Assembly (NCBI RefSeq): GCF_028293085.1 | Contig: NZ_JAQGLC010000287.1 | Coordinates: 1 to 33,288, forward strand | DNA: 33,288 nucleotides | Source of the DNA: Sphingomonas bacterium | GTDB lineage: Bacteria > Pseudomonadota > Alphaproteobacteria > Sphingomonadales > Sphingomonadaceae | Direction: 5' to 3' | Part shown: positions 31,933 to 33,288 of the stretch, one piece after another | How the letters are laid out: each line of letters begins with the position of its first letter | Numbering within the stretch: the stretch's first letter is position 1 | Notes under the pieces: generated by a model | What the model was told of the DNA's origin: nothing | Databases searched by the model: none | What the model saw: the letters and a program-made list of their open reading frames with translations, nothing else | Translations under genes and position numbers: made by a program

Positions 31933-31995
31933 GCCCCAGGGCATGGCGTGGTGTAGAATTCGGGCCCATGATGCAGCCCTTGCCGTTGCCACGCG

Positions 31996-32024
31996 TTGTG
32001 CGCCAAACGATGCGGGGATAGACT
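31996..32024 (+). promoter_or_regulatory. Possible promoter of the diiron gene pair
   Basis: TTGTGC at 31996-32001 and TAGACT at 32019-32024 are separated by 17 bp, a sigma-70-like arrangement. The ATG of the ferritin-like gene is only 6 nt after the -10 box, so the transcript would be almost leaderless; no ribosome site is visible before that ATG, which is consistent. Box matches are imperfect. Confidence 0.3.
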
Positions 32025-32030
32025 TGATTT

Positions 32031-32705
32031 ATGTTGCAGGCATTTCGCCGACGGTATCTCGACGTACTCGGGTCGATCTACATCTATAACGAGCATCGCG
32101 GCTATACGAGCATCGACCGCGTGCTGGAGGCAGTGCGCGCCCGTTGCCCCGACGATGCGACGTTCATCGCGGCCATCGAGAAGCACCGCGCCGACGAGCG
32201 CAAGCATTACACCATGTTCCGCCGCTGGTTCGAGCTGCGCGGCGTGATGCCGCTCGCGGTCGACCGGGCGTGCGGGCATATCGACCGCTTCGTGGAGATC
32301 GTGTTCGGGGTGACGATCGACGATCTCGATACGAAGGCGGTGATCGCCAGCGACACGATGTTCGAGCGGTTGTGCCGGGTGAACATGCTGACCGAGATGC
32401 GCGGCATGAAGCAGGTCGATACGCTGCTGAAATCGCGGCTGGTGCGGTCCGATCCGACGCTGATGAAGATCTTCCGGATCGTCGAGCGCGACGAGCCGAG
32501 TCATTGGCAGCCCTATCAGGACTGGCTCGACCGCACCGGCCGGCCCCAGGCGAAATGGACCGAGAAGCTGACCGATTTCTGGATCCACCGCGAATTGCTG
32601 TTCATCATGCTGCCCTTCCTGTTCCTCAATCCCTGGATCCCGCGCCGGCGCGACTGGGTCGATGCGGGCGAGACCGAGGCAACGCCGCGACCCATCGCGG
32701 CCTGA
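32031..32705 (+). CDS. Ferritin-like diiron protein
   Basis: A 224-residue protein with the four-helix diiron ligand pattern E-ExxH-E-ExxH: E21, E56 with H59 (ADERKHYTMF), E122, and E155 with H158 (RDEPSHW). A hydrophobic C-terminal segment (ELLFIMLPFLFLNPWIP) suggests attachment to the membrane. Proteins of this layout include oxidases, hydroxylases such as COQ7, and iron-storing ferritin-likes; none could be picked. No ribosome site precedes ATG 32031. The hemerythrin gene follows directly, so two oxygen- or iron-related diiron proteins are made together. Confidence 0.82.
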   Translation: MLQAFRRRYLDVLGSIYIYNEHRGYTSIDRVLEAVRARCPDDATFIAAIEKHRADERKHYTMFRRWFELRGVMPLAVDRACGHIDRFVEIVFGVTIDDLDTKAVIASDTMFERLCRVNMLTEMRGMKQVDTLLKSRLVRSDPTLMKIFRIVERDEPSHWQPYQDWLDRTGRPQAKWTEKLTDFWIHRELLFIMLPFLFLNPWIPRRRDWVDAGETEATPRPIAA

Positions 32706-32731
32706 ACGGGTTTCAGCCAGGAGTATTCGCC

Positions 32732-33244
32732 ATCGATATCACTCAGCTCATCCTCGACGATCATCACGAGCAGCGCCGCCTGTTCGCGATCATCGAGGAG
32801 ATCGATCGCGGGGACACGAAGAGCCTCGCCGCCGTCTGGCAGCGCCTGTCGACCTTCCTCGAAGTCCATGCCGAGACCGAGGAGCGCGTCTTCTATCCCG
32901 AATTGCTGCGCACCGGGCGCGAGGCCGGCCGCACCAAGGGCGTCGAGGACGAAACGCTGGATGCGATCAAGGACCATAACGAGATCCGCGACGCGGTGGC
33001 GGCGGTCGCCGGACATGACGTCGGCAGCAAGGACTGGTTCGAGGCGGTGGCCGCGGCGAACAAGGCCAATGGCGATCATATGGCGGAGGAGGAGCGCGAG
33101 GGGCTGACCGATTTCCGCCGGCTGGCACCGCTGGCGCTGCGTCACGAGCTGGCGGTCGCCTTCATCGCCTATGAGACGAAGCATGTCGACGGAGTCCGGC
33201 CAGTCGACAAGGATCCGCAGAAGTGGGTCGACCGGCACGGGTGA
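32732..33244 (+). CDS. Hemerythrin-domain protein with apparent ATC start
   Basis: A protein of about 170 residues with all hemerythrin HHE ligands: H11/H12 (ILDDHHEQRR), H46 and E50 (EVHAETEERVFYP), H82 (KDHNEIRD), H116 and E120 (DHMAEEE). These bind a diiron centre that reversibly takes up oxygen or nitric oxide. No ATG, GTG or TTG exists in frame near the domain start. The best placed start is ATC 32732, with AGGAG (32719-32723) 8 nt upstream and a first segment IDITQLILDD that would read MDITQ in typical relatives (from memory). CTG 32702, overlapping the upstream stop (CTGA), is the alternative and lies ahead of the ribosome site. A sequencing error is also possible. Confidence 0.82.
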   Translation: MDITQLILDDHHEQRRLFAIIEEIDRGDTKSLAAVWQRLSTFLEVHAETEERVFYPELLRTGREAGRTKGVEDETLDAIKDHNEIRDAVAAVAGHDVGSKDWFEAVAAANKANGDHMAEEEREGLTDFRRLAPLALRHELAVAFIAYETKHVDGVRPVDKDPQKWVDRHG

Positions 33245-33288
33245 GGACGGCCGCCGTCTTCGGCCTATGCGCCGCCACCGAAGAACAC

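Overview
The window looks like chromosomal DNA of an alphaproteobacterium, most likely a sphingomonad (Sphingomonas or a close relative). This is inferred from the high GC content, dense short-gap operons with many GTG/TTG starts and 4-bp overlaps, a Pro-rich TolA, and the family mix (divergent ubiG/lysC, S1/P1 nuclease, M61 peptidase, SPFH/Arc module). No rRNA, tRNA, CRISPR array, insertion sequence or prophage was seen. Most of it is housekeeping chromosome with accessory patches.

Region by region. 1-2977: the start of a ubiG-like gene on minus, divergent from lysC (aspartate kinase), followed by an FMN-dependent nitronate monooxygenase-type enzyme and a YdeI-family protein. 3042-5996 (minus): a two-TM small protein, a VOC-fold protein, and an ABC-2 exporter (ATPase plus permease, coupled by a 4-nt overlap). 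6046-7165: an XRE-type regulator sandwiched between two paralogous membrane proteins, preceded by two tandem palindromes. 7241-11792: the Tol-Pal operon ybgC-tolQ-tolR-tolA-tolB-pal, ending in a hairpin terminator. 11896-13449: an operon of an SPFH/band-7 protein, a ribbon-helix-helix (Arc-like) protein and two small membrane proteins, with a perfect 16-bp palindrome at its promoter.

13474-18688: S1/P1 nuclease; a family-3 acyltransferase coupled to a plant-type asparaginase/isoaspartyl peptidase; a second paralogous acyltransferase; and, divergent from it, a membrane-anchored LytTR regulator. 18749-22559: ispG (isoprenoid synthesis), a retropepsin-like protease, an EamA transporter coupled to a GNAT acetyltransferase, an SMR transporter and a TfoX-N protein. 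22483-25747 (minus): an unknown six-TM protein, inorganic pyrophosphatase and a secreted M61 metallopeptidase. 26151-29058: a GT4 glycosyltransferase, a small unknown protein and a leucine-dehydrogenase-like enzyme. 29707-33244: a 51-aa protein, an SDR divergent from an AraC regulator, and a pair of diiron-type proteins (ferritin-like and hemerythrin).

The points most worth a second look are the SPFH/RHH/small-membrane-protein operon with its palindrome, the regulator flanked by paralogous membrane proteins with a doubled operator, the hemerythrin gene whose only well-placed start is ATC, the duplicated acyltransferases next to a transmembrane LytTR regulator, and a five-codon ORF bridging tolR and tolA. 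All assignments come from reading the sequence and from recalled family motifs; no database search was run.
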